The notes below the pieces were generated by a model, which was not told the DNA's origin, ran no database searches, and saw only the letters and a list, made by a program, of their open reading frames with translations. Position numbers and translations under genes: made by a program. Shown here piece after piece: positions 10,735 to 27,500 of a DNA stretch of 64,000 nt. Numbering within the stretch: the stretch's first letter is position 1; each line of letters begins with the position of its first letter. The DNA is from Brachionus plicatilis (taxonomy: Eukaryota; Rotifera; Eurotatoria; Ploima; Brachionidae). The stretch covers positions 454,541-518,540 of the forward strand of contig QEOQ01000663.1 of assembly GCA_010279815.1 (NCBI GenBank). Direction: 5' to 3'.

Positions 10735-13700
10735 TTAGAATTTCTTAAGTTTAAGTTAATTCTATTTAAATTTAATAAGGGAACTTAATTAAATAAAAAA
10801 CGATATTTTGGTTCTATTTTTTAGAATAAAAAAGCTTGTATTTAAGTAACTCTAAAATAAAATTTCGTTTTTTCTTCTAATCTCAATCCAAAACTTTGTT
10901 TAGCATTTTAATAATTTATTCAATTACCTTTCTTCAAGCGACTGTAAGGAAGTGCTAAGAGCCTTTTGTTCCGAACTATATTTTTCAATAAAAATTTAGA
11001 AAAATTTTATATGATTTGGATACAATTGAAGGCAAAAAGAGTAAACTCGGCTTTTGATTCATCTCTTAGTGAACTGGTCTAGAGTTGCGATATTGATTTA
11101 GAATTTCTTTTGAATTACATTGTCAAAATTGGCGTTAATTTAATCAAAAAAATTTATTAAATCATCTATAAAATTAAAAGTTACTATTATTATTTTTTAA
11201 ATAAAAAATTTAAAATTAACTCTATTTTTTTTAACTCTGCAAACACTCTAGATGTGCAAGCATGGATAAATTTTCGCTATTCTGGCTAAATAATTGCATA
11301 AAACCAAACTTCGTCAGCTGACAATTTTACCATACCATGGCAAAAAGAATAATAAAGAAGATGGACTACTAAAGTCAACAAAAAATGGTTCAAATGAGAA
11401 TGAAAGAAAAATGGTTCGGATGAATTAACAAAAGACTCTCAGAGTGGAAGCTGTCTAGAATCATCACCACTGCTAATAATATATCATATGTTAATGACTT
11501 TTTTGTTTAAATTTGAGCTAATTTGGCCAACATAAAAATAAATGGTCCAATTTATCAAATAGTTCTGTAGAACTAATCTTGAAATTTCGCTGTGAAAAGT
11601 AAAAGCTCGACTAAGAGCAATTTTGCTCAAAAACACTTATCAAGCTTTAGAACTAGTTTAAGATAAATAAAATTTTACATAGTGGTTGTTGTTTAGTTTT
11701 CGGTGGTGGCTAAATATTTAAATTTAAAATTATTTTAAGTTAACCTCATTTATTTATGCTAAATCTTGTGAGAGCAAAATAAAATAATTGAAATTGGATT
11801 TTGTTCCTAAAATCAGCCTGATTTAATCACGAAATATGAATAAGCCCAAATGAGTCGAATTGTCTTCTCTAAAGTCCAACACTGACCCGATCAGTAGAAA
11901 GAAAAATCGATAAATTATTAAGAACATTTGTGTTCTTTGTTCTATTTGCTTTAACATCAGGTTCTAGACCATCAATTGTTGTTTTGACACTGATTTAAGT
12001 AGCCTACCTCCCACTTGTGAGTCTAACCCAAATAGTTTTTTTTTTTTTTTTAAATTATTATTTAAATATTTTAACGCTCAATTGAGAATTCATTATTTGA
12101 AAACAAAAATGCCTTTGTAAACTCAGGTTTCATTCTGCTTGATTATTTAACCCAACAAACTGGTGGTACATCCAAGACAATTAAATACCTAGCAATTAAA
12201 TATCAAATTACAATTGACTTTATCTTGGAATCGATAAGAGATAATTATCGCTTGAATATTGGATAGGCAATATGAGCCTAATCTAAAAAACTAATCACTA
12301 TTTAAAACTTCAAATATTTAAATTCTTAATCTGCTTTTTGGTTGTATGATCATGCAATTTAATCAAATATTAGAAAATTTACTCATAATTATTAATGAAA
12401 TGGATATGGTTGTCTAACACTGGCTTGAGAAAGACTATCGAATTTCGCTTTGTACAATAGAACAGACGCCAAATGTTGACCATCTAAAAAGACCTGACCA
12501 AAATTAAATTGATATCAACTGACACGTCAGACTTGACATGTTCCTTCTACCTGTCAAACAGAGGAAATTCTAGTTTGATCACAGGGAATTTCTCAAGCTA
12601 AAATCCGACCAATTTTTTTTTTCTTTATTTGCCTTTAGTTGAGTTTAGACATGGTTAAAGGCGTTTTTGTGGGACACAAGTCAACAACAACAACAACAAC
12701 ATCCTAGTGCAAATATACTCAAAAGTTTACCTTAAAAAATTAAGCAAACAAAACAAATAGGAAAAAAAAAAGAATTAATATAATTTAATCGGTTCTTTTT
12801 GTAGAATAATTTATGTTTTTTTTTCTATTTGTGTTCTCGTAAAGCTAACGGAAACTTTTCGCTTCGAGTAGAAAAAAAACTATGAATAATATAATTTTTT
12901 TTCTCAATCACAAATCCAAATAAAATAAACTAATGATCCATTAAACCAATATTAATTATCATAATGAAGTACGAGAGTTGACTACTAAAATAATTCCAAT
13001 GGACTGTTTTGTCATGTCAAAATTAAGTTGTTATTATCGACAGATTTGAACATATGACTTGAATTTATGGATTTAACAGGTGGCATGAAGGTAATTAGCC
13101 TCGGGCTATACTCGCATCATCGATTTCAACTCATCAAAAAATTACTATTTGTGCCATTAGTCTGATATTGATTAATTTAACTGTCTGTAAATGAAACATA
13201 TTATTTTGCTAAAAAAATTGACCCTGCGCGGATGTTTCTTCACTCGGTCGATCTCGTTCTATCAATTAGATTGTATTTTATTTATATACTAATTTATAGA
13301 ACTATGTTTAAGTGGAACTAAAATTAATAAAAAAATTTTCTTTTGAAAAAAAAAAATATTTTTTCAAAGACTCTATTAATATTTGAGCAATTTTGAAGCG
13401 CATATCAAATATGCAGAGTGAATTTGAGATTTAGCTAGCCAAGTGATTTTGGCAAAGTTCTAGCCAAGCAAATTAAGAATGCATTTTTAAAATTTAAAAT
13501 AAAATTCTTAACATAATAAAAAATCCTTTATAAACTTGACTATCAATCAAATCTTTTACCCAAAGCCATTTAGAAAATAAATTCAAATCTAATTTGAATC
13601 TACCGACTTTATTAGCCACAAGCCCAATATCGAATCAGTGCAATTATTACTTAATTGAGATTATCAAAAATTTAAATATTATTCTTACCCTTTTAATCTA

Positions 13701-16700
13701 TAATTACTTGCTTTATTTCAACCGACTGATTTTTATTATTTAAAATATTTAATCCTTTAAAAAATACAAAATTAGAATTATTTTTTTGTTTCTTGAAAAA
13801 ATTTGTATTAAATTCCTTGTATTCAATTAACCGAAAGTAAAGGGTCTAGCCTCAAGACACGAAAAGCCCATCTAAAGCGAATTAATCATTAAGCTTGAAT
13901 TGCTTTAAATGCTACTTAAAAGAGCTTTTAATTTAAATCTAGATGAGAAAATACTTGACAATTCTCATACATTACTTAACTAGGAACCAAACAATACCAT
14001 AATATTATTTGGCAATTTTTTTTGTATCAAAGCAATGTTATTAGGTAAAGTAGGTTATTTAATAACTTGGTCTAGTTTTTAATAAATAAATATACAAATA
14101 GCGTGAAAAGATCAGGCAAAAGTAAAATTTAACACCAGAACATGTTCTTTAAATAAAAAAAAACGAGTTTCAAACAAAAATATTTGTTTTTACTCCTAGT
14201 TCAGTCCAGTTTCTGGACTTAAATGTAAAAAAAAGATGCTATTATGTCTCATCATGAATAATTTGAATTTATGTTTTTAGAAAATAAATTAAGTCACCAC
14301 ATGTCAATAGTATATTTATTTATAAAAATCAACAAATGGAAGAAGTAAAATATTTTTAAAAAGTTTGAAATAAAAATTAAATATTACAAAAAATAGAAGT
14401 ATAAATAGAAATACGGAAAAATTTAACTTCGAGTCATCCAGATAGACTGCAACATTCTAATGGATAAATGTTATCGTAAATATTGATAACACGTAAATTT
14501 ACTAAACTAAGATAAAATAAAATTTTTGTTATTTTAATAAATATTTAAATATTTTGATTATCTAAACGAGAATTATTGCCCAGTCAACTTGTTTGTCTAG
14601 AAAATGAGTTGTATTATTAAATACTACAAATTTCTTCATAATTTTTTTAAAATTTATGTATAATTAAAATTTCGAAAATTTTTAGATTAAATAAATAAGA
14701 TTTTTTTTTTTAAAACTAAATAAATTTAGAAAAATCTTTTGTTTTTAGATTTCAATAGATTTTTTTTAAAAAAGAAATTAACTATTTCTTGCACTAGCTT
14801 AATAAAAAATAAATGTCTTTTTAATCAAAATGGAATGAAGAAAAAAGCATTATCTTAATAAATTTTTTGTTATTACTTAATAAATTTGGCCGTTAACTCT
14901 AATATTTACAGAATCCTATTTATTGCCATTCATTAAAAATGTAGTTTGGGTTATAACCTGTCAGTTTGTAATTGAGCTAAGTCATTCCTTTCAGCCAAAT
15001 GTTCTTTGTACATACTAAAAAAAAATATAAATGAATGCTATACAAAAGGATTAAATTAAATTGCTAATTAAATTTTCATGTAGTTTTGATCTCTAGTTTT
15101 CTAATAATGTCATGAAAGAATCAGATAATCCAACACCAAATTTTAATTCTTTTTTAAGTAGATTCACTACTTGTCAGTAGAAATCGAATAGCTTAGTCCG
15201 TTCTTTAGAGTATTTCTTATGTATTCGTTTTCAACTGAAAAATAAAAGATTAAGAATCCGTAGAGGTCGGAGTCAAGTTTTTAAAATTTTCATCTTTTTT
15301 AAATTTTTGTATTATTGAGTATTTTAAAAATTAATCAAAACTGAAGGAAACTCATTCATACTTATTACAAATTAAGTATAAACAAAAACACAAATTTTCA
15401 ATTGAATAAACAAACTCCTGTTAAATAAATAACAGTGTATTTTTTTGGTTTTTGTTCGCGAGTTTTAAGCTAGTTGATTAAAACTAAGAGGACAAAATAA
15501 ATGAAACCTTCATTTTTATACTAAAGCCTTTTAAATATATTTTTTTCCGGAGTTTAGAATAAAGAAATAATAAATCATTCAGATTCTTATATAATTCAAG
15601 TTCTAATTTAATCGATAAGTATCGAGGAATTTTTCTAGGTTGGCTCATTACTCGATATTTATTAGAAATAACCACTTAGGCTTTTAATTAAATCACTAGA
15701 AATTTCTTAAAAAACTAAAGATTTTTATTTTTCAAGGTCGATATTAAAGTGGGAGAATTAAAAGCAAATAAAAAATTGAAACCAAAAAAACAACGCACAA
15801 AACAAAATCTGTCAAAAATAATTTTTGAAAATGTAAAACAACACATGAAAATTTTATTTTTTTTTATTTAATTTGTTCTTGACTTTTTTTAATATATTTC
15901 TATTTTAATTAATTTGTTTCTTACTCTTTTAGAACTAAAATTTTAGCATTTTGATCTAAAGGATAAAAATTAAAATTAAAAAATAACCTAAAAACTTTCA
16001 AGAATCAGTAATTAGTGATCGTCGAAAATTACATTGCTTAAAACTCAAATTCATTTTAATTATTGTCTTAATATTTTTATGTGTTTTTAAATAGTTTATG
16101 GATATTTTTTAAATTTATGTGATTTTCGAATTTTGATAAATTTATTTCATGCATTTTTTACCATTTTGAATAAATAATTTTCATTTTATGCGTGAGTTTA
16201 TTTTAATGAACATTAATGAAAATTTATGCATTTTAAAATATTTTATTATTTTTTTTAATCTTCGTCTGAAAATAACGATTTTTTAAAAATATTCTCACTT
16301 TAATAGGAAAATATTAAAGTTTTTCAAACTATGAAATCACATTGATTGAAATTTTTGAAAATTTCGAGACCTTAAGAAATAAAAAATATACTAATCCTGA
16401 AAAAAAATTCCAAAAAAACTAGTTACTCTAAAAACTTATTATTACTGCTAAGTATTTTTGTTTTCAAAAGGTTCGATTGATGGAGAATTTTCGTGGATTA
16501 TATAATAAACTCAAATAGAAAAATCTCCTCAACTATCAATGAAAAATTGAAGTAATTAATTTATCGGATATAAATGGATAATAAAATCGAAATTTTATCA
16601 GTATTTATTAAGAGCTTCGAACAATTTATTCTCAACTGCTTTCATGGATTACGATTTCATGGTCAGATTTAACTTATATCAAAATCTGCTTTTAAATAAA

Positions 16701-19488
16701 AGCAATTTAATTTTATTCGTAAAAGTGCTTAGCTTTCTAGAAAATGCATTATCGTTTTATCACTTAAAATCTTGCTTATCCATTTCTTATTGAATTTTTG
16801 TATTAAAAAAGCTTTTTTGTTAAAAATATTCATATGTATATAACCCATTTATCATCAGATTTTAATAAAATATTATTTGACCATTTTAATTAATTCAATG
16901 TAAATAAAAAATATGACTCTTTCTGATTCTCTGCAATTAATTGCTTATTTAGCGCTTTTTTTGTTTCAAGGACAATTTTCCTAAACAAAACATTTAGATC
17001 CATCTTTATAACATATTTTATTCAAATTCAAAAATTTACTTTATTCTTTGAGTAAAAAAAAATGATTCCTAAGGATATATTTTTTAATAAATTATAGACT
17101 TATTCGTGTCACAATTAATTAGTCTAATACATACCGATGAGAAAAAATTTCGTATTTCCTAAAATATTGGTCTATAAAAATACTCAATAATCGCTTGTAG
17201 GCTTTTCGTGACAGAAAAATTGCTCGAATTTCCTGGAAAAAATATTTGAAATAAAAGAGTGCGGTAAAATAAATGAAGCTTGTTTGGTTAACCTAATGTA
17301 TAAGATAGAGAATATAAAAATTAAAATCTATTTTAATAAAGCGACAAACAAGCTTTCAAATTAAGATAAAACTGAAAATTTATTGAAGTATTTTGATAGA
17401 TAGCAAAATTCTCATAATTGATTGATTTTGATGAAATTTTTTTTTCATACAAAATATAAATTTAATTCAATAAATTATTTGAATAAATAATTTTCAATTT
17501 TGTTGCAAATTTAATTAAAAAATACACACTTGACTTAAGTGATTTGATTCTTAAGATTTTAACGCTTCATTAAAAGATAGAAGTTGTAGCAGCTGTCAAA
17601 CTATAGAATATCGATTATATTATTAAAAGAAAAACATTTACATGATTAATGCTAAATAAACAAAAAATCTAATAATTAACCGAATTTTTTTGTTATTTTA
17701 CCAATTTATCATTTTAAGAATAAAATGATTGCATAATTTGATCTAAATGAATAAACAAAAAATTAAAGGGAATCTAGTCAAATATAATCATATTAACTGA
17801 TAGAATTTATGCCTAATTTTAGCTAATTTAAAAGCTAGTCAATAAAAGAACTCAGAAAGTCTTGGGCTCTGTTCAGTTTTGTTAAAATTAGGAAAAAATC
17901 GCAAATAATCATCAGTAGACAAGCTTAAACAAATGAGTAAGTAAAAGTAAATTATTTGGATTTTAACTCCCATTTGAACAAATTTATTTTTAAAATATTG
18001 TAGCTTGCAATCGCTATGAAATAGCTTGAACGAAATTACAACAAAAAATCGATTTTTTAATTATTATTTTGTATATTCTCAATAGCACAAAGCGTAAATA
18101 AAATTTCTTTGTCTCTCAAAGAACAAATTTTCGTATTTGAAAAATTTTTAAAGAATTTCAATTAAAAAAAGTTTTTAATTAGCTAATAACCTCTGATACT
18201 GTCTAATTTAGAGCAAGAATTTACCATCTTTATTAAAAAAATAATGAGTCCTAAATTTTCGATAATTATTGTGTAAAAGCGACTGATGCTTAGTAAGATT
18301 TTAAGTATTTTAAATTAAAATAAAATTTGCCAAAATAAAATTTTATTTATTCAAATTTTTCCAAGAAAAAAATGACATAATCCTCTAAAGAATGCAACTG
18401 ATGTAATTACGTAATTTTTAGAAAACATTTTTTTGTACGAACAAAAAGATATTGAATAAACTAATTCAGAGCAATCAAATGACGATATTTAAAAAATTAG
18501 AAACTTTTAAAATTAAAGTTTGAGGAAAAAGTTGGTTTTTTAGAAAAAAGCATTTAAATTCTAATTTTGAAATATCATTTTTGAAGAAAATCTTGAAATT
18601 TTCAAACTAAAAAATTTTTCATAAATCCCAATGCGGATAATTTTTGTTTGCCTAGTTGAATTTTCAAAACACTTATAGCCTCATTAAGAATTATCATTTT
18701 TATGGTTAAAGTCAATATTTTTTAAATTATTCATTTTACTATTTAAATTTTAAAATAAACAATTTAGATAATTTTAATTTTCTTATCAAAAAAATAAAAA
18801 CTTAATAAATCATTACTCATTTTTTTTCAAAATTTTTTGACGACGACACTTAAATCAAGCCTAAAGTTAAAAAATATGGCTTATAATTGTTGACGATGTG
18901 TCTTAATTTTACAGTCTATGAATGTTTCTTTTTCGATAAGAAATAAGTGATATCGCTGTAGATTAATTTTTTGATAGAAACAAGCAAATTAATAATTTTT
19001 ATATTAAATATTTTTAAAAATAAGCTCATTCTTTTTCCTGATAAATTTTTATACAATATCTCGATTTATTTGTGAAAAAATTAATTCTACTTCGATGTTT
19101 ACAATTTTTAACATTTCAAGTCTAAAGCAAGTCGACTATGTTAATAACATTCTTAACCTTTAAAAAATCAAGATTATGGTAATTGATATATTAAAAATGG
19201 TGTAGTTAGTTTATTTTCTAAGTCCGTTTTATCAAAATAAAAATCAATAATAATTTATACTTTAAATATTCTTAAGTCAATTCAAATGATTAATTAAAAG
19301 CTCATTTAGGTGATTCTAAAATATCAAGAAATATAATTCGTTTTAAAGATTTTTTTATATAAAAAGATTCAGGAAATGCAAAACTTTTTAAATATTAGGA
19401 AATAGTTTGTGTTTACTGAAAACTCGAAAAGCCATTTTTATAAGGAGGCTTGAAAAAAATTGTTTTATCACAATGAGTTAGCGATTAG
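10735..19488. other. Gene-poor AT-rich tract
   Basis: About 8.7 kb with no gene I can support. It holds a (CAA)6 microsatellite at 12682-12700 and a few less AT-rich islands, notably about 12420-12600 and 13075-13260. The latter contains CAGGTG, TAATTA and ATCGAT words close together and could be regulatory, but this is not established. Confidence 0.5.
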
Positions 19489-19946
19489 TCGATTAATGCT
19501 GGCAAGGCAGTTACAGATGACTTTAAGATTAATGAGGAGGAGGTAGAACATGTTGAAAAATTTATCTACCTACGTAGCCTCGTAATAAGGGATGTGAAAT
19601 TAAGTACAGAAATCCCTAGAAGGAGACATGTATCTCGGCTGAATATCAAAAACTAAACAGGTTCGACAAGAGATGTCTGATGCAGATAGTGGGTCCGAGA
19701 AAAATTGACTTGACTGAAAAAAAGCTCCAAAAATTAACAAGCATAGTACCAATTGAGTACGTGGTAATAAAAGCCAGGCTCAGATGGGCAGGACACATGA
19801 GACGGATGTCAGACACATGATTACCTAAAAAAGTGCTCTTCGGAGAAATAGTAGGCGGAAAAGGTAGACGAGGAAGACCTGAGAGGGATAGGAGTGCAGT
19901 GGTCTTAAGGATGACTGTGACAGAATTGGAGTGATATGGCCAAAAT
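19489..19946 (+). pseudogene. Dead LINE retrotransposon fragment (C-terminal ORF2)
   Basis: Conceptual translation of the plus strand gives broken but recognisable non-LTR retrotransposon sequence from downstream of the reverse transcriptase. First comes an EEVEHVEKFIYLRSLV-like segment (the usual VxxFxYLGS motif), then, after an apparent internal deletion, NRFDKRCL, LRWAGHMRRM and LPKKVLFGEIVGGKGRRGRP. The block LRWAGHxxRM..LPKxxLxGE..G.RxxGRP is widespread in LINE ORF2 C-termini. Frameshifts and in-frame stops (for example the TAA near 19650 and the TGA near 19818) show it is inactive. No 5' part, endonuclease or target-site duplication was found. Confidence 0.8.
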
Positions 19947-22096
19947 AGGTTCAAAACCGAATTTCTGAATTCAAACTGCTAAATTTAAGTTAATTAATTG
20001 TATTAATTCCTTTTTTACTCATTTTATGCTGAAGCATTTTTTTTAAAGTCATGAAATGTTAGAAAACATATGTTTAATTTAGTATTCTACACTACTCAGC
20101 ATGGTATTTTAAAACACATTCATTAAAAAAAAAAATAAAATAGAACCCTTTTCTTAACATTTAAAAATTTATAAAATGCCTCAAATAATAAATTTTAAAT
20201 CTTTTATCATTTCTAAGTAAATCCCATTAAAATTGATAAAATAACTTGTTAAGTCATTATTTAGAATATAAAACCTTTGAAGTAAAATGATGATTATTTT
20301 TTTTGTATTTAAAGCTATCTCGTTGTAAAAATACAAAAGTTTAATTTTGACACTGTCTGGATGTCATATATATTTAAATGTCATAGAACTTGGTTCGTTT
20401 TACCATTTTGAATTAACATCTTAAAAAATATTAATAAAAAACTTAGTTTCTAACTGAATTAACTACCAAATTATTAATTTAAGTGTTCTTTTAGATGTAA
20501 AAATAAAAAAAAACAACATTAATTATTATCATCTCATTATTAAAACCTTTTTTAATGAAATAGAAATTATGTCATCTCTAGATTTAAATGGCATTATTTC
20601 TTTACAAAGTCAAAGTCTTGACTTAAAAAAAAAAATTTTACTTAACTTAAGACTTATGGCCTAAAAATAATTCTGTTTCTTTATTAAAATTACTGTTGAT
20701 AATACTGCAAAAAACTAAAATTTTGTATTATTTTAAAATTTTCTCATACTTAATATTTAAAAGTACAAATTTTAAGGACTTTAAAAAAGAAAAATTTATT
20801 CAAAATTGTGAAGCAATTTAAAAATAAATGATAAATTAAGATTTATTAATTCGGATTGATAATCATCTTGATATTATGTATTTCGAAAAAATAAGAAGGT
20901 TTATTTGAAAAATTCCAGAGAGCAACAAGAAGTGGCTTTTTAGGTTATTCATAACGCCTAAGTTTTCTACCAAAAAAATTGTGATCATATCCAAATTAAT
21001 AAGTTTATGAAAAAGCATTATTAAATTATTTAATACATGGTTTTGTATAATTATTTGTCCTCGATGAATATAAACAGTACAGAATGAGAAAATAACTTAA
21101 TAAAAACTATAAGATTTACCTTCTTTTAATCAAAGAATAATTAACAGTTTGAACTAAATTATTATTGAGGAGATATGATCAGAACCAATTGACTTTTTTG
21201 ATTACAATATTCAAAAATTTTTGAAAGACTAAATATTTTATAAGATATGGATTAAACGAAAATTAACAAAAGAATATAGTAATTGAAAACTTAAAATATA
21301 AAAAAATTTAAAGACAAATCTTAGTTAAAATTTTTTAACACCATCTTCAGCTCTAATTAGAATTTTTATTTTCAATTGAAGCTAATTTTAATAAAAGTGG
21401 TTCTTAAAAATTTAAGCTCAATTATTTTCAAAATTGTTTGAGACAGATATTTTAAATAATTAAAACCTCTGGTATCAAGCATCTATCAATTTTTCAAATT
21501 CATTTACCATTATTTGAATGAATTTTGATGAAAAAAATGTATTAATTAAAAATTTCTTTTTTAATTACTTCATTTTGCCATTAAAAATATTCAATATTTA
21601 AAAGATCAAATTTGGAAGTTTGATACTACTCCTTTTTTAACTGAATAGAATTGGGACTAATAATTTTTAAAAAAATCAAATAGATCAACCAAAAAAATAT
21701 TAAAGTATATTTTAACTGAATCCGTTTTAGTACAGGAGCCTGTTATTTAATTCAGAAAAAAAATTCTGTTTAAAAAATGTTTGTTTTTTATTGAAAATAA
21801 CTTTTTTTTAAATAAAAACTCTATTACCAAATTCTTGGAAAAAATTATTTGATATTTTATTTGTTCTATGCTGAATCTATCTTTGTAAATCTTAAATAGA
21901 ATTTTTGGTTTCAAATGAACCATGTTTATTTTTAATACGGTCAAAAAAAGAAAAAACCAAACTTATTTTAGCAAAATTTTGCCATAAAAATTCTAAACAA
22001 AAAATGCAACTAAAGTATACAGACTTGAAATTTAAATAACATGATAGAATTGTTAGAATAATAAATTAAATAGTTACACAATCTTTGGCACCCAAG
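19947..22096. other. AT-rich intergenic DNA upstream of MTO1
   Basis: No gene seen. Contains the MTO1 promoter region by position, but no recognisable promoter motif could be singled out from the A/T background. Confidence 0.5.
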
Positions 22097-24414
<2,318 letters not shown>

Positions 24415-24505
24415 TTAAATAAAATTTTAATTTCAAATTCATCTTTTATTTAATAAAAAAGACGGTCACTTTAAAATAAAAATAATTAAATAAAAATTCA
24501 AATCT
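24415..24505. terminator. Convergent 3' flanks with opposed poly(A) signals
   Basis: Only 91 bp separate the MTO1 stop (plus) from the thioester-protein stop (minus). AATAAA on the plus strand is at 24418-24423, just after the MTO1 stop. The complement TTTATT at 24445-24450 gives the minus-strand gene an AATAAA about 56 nt past its stop. The two 3' UTRs probably overlap or abut. Confidence 0.55.
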
Positions 24506-27500
24506 TTAGCAAGCGTTTATTTCAAATTGTTGTGTAATTGCATTTTCTTAAATTGAAAATAAATTAATTAAATATGTATTTAAATTAAAATAATGACTAA
24601 TTTTTATACCCAATGGCTCATAGTAGTCATATACATAAATTTGACCCGGTTTGATATCCTTAATATCGAATTTTTTCACCGCTTCTATGTGGAATTTTTT
24701 TCCTGTTGCAGTTAGCTTAATTTTAAATTAGACTAAAATCAAAACTTCAATTAAAAATCGCAAAATTACTTCATCAAAATAAAGACTCAATTTATTCTCG
24801 TTCAATTCATATCTTCTCAAATCATGACTTGTTTTTAACATTATAACGGACGATTCAACTGCTTCCCATCCACTCGGTAATCTTACTCCAATGATTACCA
24901 TGCTGTTCGAGTCTTCGTCACCATTTTTTCTAAATTTTAAATAATTTTAAACTATCAAATTTTTTAAGAGTTCGTCATTTTTTTTTATTAAACGTAAATT
25001 AAACTAAAAGACAATTTAATGTTTAATTCGTAAATCAAAAGTATTAGTTGTCACAAAATTTATTTAAATTCCATTTAATGAATCTCTCAAAGGTTAAAAA
25101 ATATCATCAACTAATAAATGAATTTTATCAGTTAAGAAGTCAATTAAATAAATAGTTTTCAAAATAAAAAATTAATCAATTTTTACTAAATTTTTTTGAG
25201 TGATTTTTTAGTTAGCTTACTCCTCTTATATTTCCTTAAAGGATGTCGCATGCTTCAGCTGGAACGGAATCGAATAATTCGTGACTATTTGACTATTCAC
25301 CATTTGAACCGAAAGCAGTTCCTGGAATGATTCTGGGACATTATTATACAGTAATTGATGAAATTTTTTTTGACATTTAATTTTTTCAAGATACAATTAA
25401 TTAAAATTAATGCCGAATAATTATTCTTATTGACAATTAATAAATTTAGTCAATTAATATTTAATTAAAAAAATATCCTTTAACATTTTTTAGTTATATG
25501 TGGTTTCTATTTTTTAAAATGGCAACTAATACTTTTGGATTACGATTATTACATTTAGTTGACATTTTTTCTATTGACTTTTAATCAAAATAAATGACGC
25601 TTTATTATGCGGCCATTTTTTTATTTTTAAAAAGTAACTAACTTGGCTTTTATTCGAAGTTTAACACTGTCACAATAACTTTTTCCAGTAGATACTGGTG
25701 CTATACTGAAATCAAATCCATTTTGCACTCTATATAAATTCTCATTGACCAAATTATACTTGAAAATCAATTCAACCAGAACAGTTCCAAATCCCTCTAG
25801 TTTAAAATCAAAGCTGTTCGAACCATCTTCTTTGAAATAAACCAATTTTTTGGTGTAAGAAGTCAAACGATTGTAGTTGTTTATGAAATAAGTATGTCCC
25901 TCTGAATTAAGGTTGTATTCCAGTCGAAGATTTACGTCCTTGGTGAAAGAAACACTGGCAAATTTGGACAAAGCTTCCAGAGCCACCACAGTATCTTGGG
26001 TTGAATAAAACCCTCCCAATGAGTTTCGGTTTGAGTTAATCCATTTGGCAATAGGCACCAAGTCGGCTAAATTTTGGTATTTGGCAAGACGTGATGTCAA
26101 AATGTAGGATGTTATCTCTAAATCTGCAGATCGACTGCTAAAACTTGTGTCATCCTCACTGTCTTTCCAATACAAATAGTCACCTTCTTTAGTCGCTCTT
26201 GCATCTAGCTCTTGGTCTATTATCTCTAATGATTCTTCATTTATGCTAGCTAAATTGAATACAAAATGCGACAAGGCGAGAGAATAGGTGTCCACATTTG
26301 AAACGTCATCGATGCTTGCAGACAAAAATTGAATGCCTTTGGACAAGCTTAATTGAACATTTGGATCCAGACTTGTTCTATTTAAAGCTTTTACAGCTTT
26401 TAGTAAAGAAATCATGACATATGCTGATAAGCCAACTTTTTTATTCTTTAGGCCACCTGCCAAAGCTTTTGAATATAACGGTGCGCCAACTTGTCTGAAG
26501 CTACCATCTTCATCTTGGGCACTGATCAGCATTTGAATGCTTCGATCTAAATCATTTGAATCTATTTGAATCTGTCTAGATTCGTATGTATCTGCAAAAG
26601 AGCGTAAAACAAAAGCAGTAAGCCATGTGCCTCCACCTTCAGTGTTGCTTTTTGGTCCAAAAGCGCTAAATGCTCCGTCTTGATGACGATATGTAAGCTG
26701 TCTTTGGTAGCCGATTTGCAAATAGTCTTTGGTTAATTTGTTCATTTTATAATCCATTTGATCGGTCTGTTTTAAATAGTTGGTCACATAAACAATTGGT
26801 GCAAATTTGACCATGTTTTGTTCGCCACAACCAGTAGGCTGTTGAACCAATTTGTCCAAATTATTCAAGACAGATCCAATAGCGTCGCCTGTAACTCGCA
26901 AATAGACTCGAGATGATCGAGGAACTATATTTTTTGGCAGGCTCATGTCAACTTGCTGGCTTGGCACTTTCTGATTATCTTTCATCACATATAGAAAACT
27001 TTTCACATTTTCCTTTGCAATCCCTTCCGGCTTAAAAAATATTAAATAAAAATTTTGAAACAAGTAAAAACAAATTCTGTTTACTTCAACTAATATACTT
27101 CTAATTTCAGAGTCAAAAAATCGCATTCTTTTAGTCACTTTTTCAGTTTCTGAATTACAAATATCAGTTTGACCAACTAGGCTTTTTACCTTGAAAAATA
27201 ATTTTTTTTAAAAAAAATTTTAAAATAAATTTTAATACTTTTGCATAAATTTTAAATCCGTTTTCAGTATCGAATTCTGTAGCTTTTAGGTTAAATCTTT
27301 GTGTTTTCTCATCATTTGGACAAATGCAAAGCCGATGTGATTTCATGCTTAACACTGAAATTCCATTATCAGCAGTAATTTCAACGTGAGCCTGAAAAAT
27401 AAATTGAATTAAATTTTATTTTTTATATTTTTTGTTCAATTACTGGGAAACAGCTCGAATCATAATTGAATATAGTTGCGTACACGGGAAAGCTCTCACC

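Noticed and set aside
19646..19954. 102-codon minus-strand frame
   Set aside because: It is antisense to the LINE ORF2 relic; its apparent protein is the complement of that sequence.
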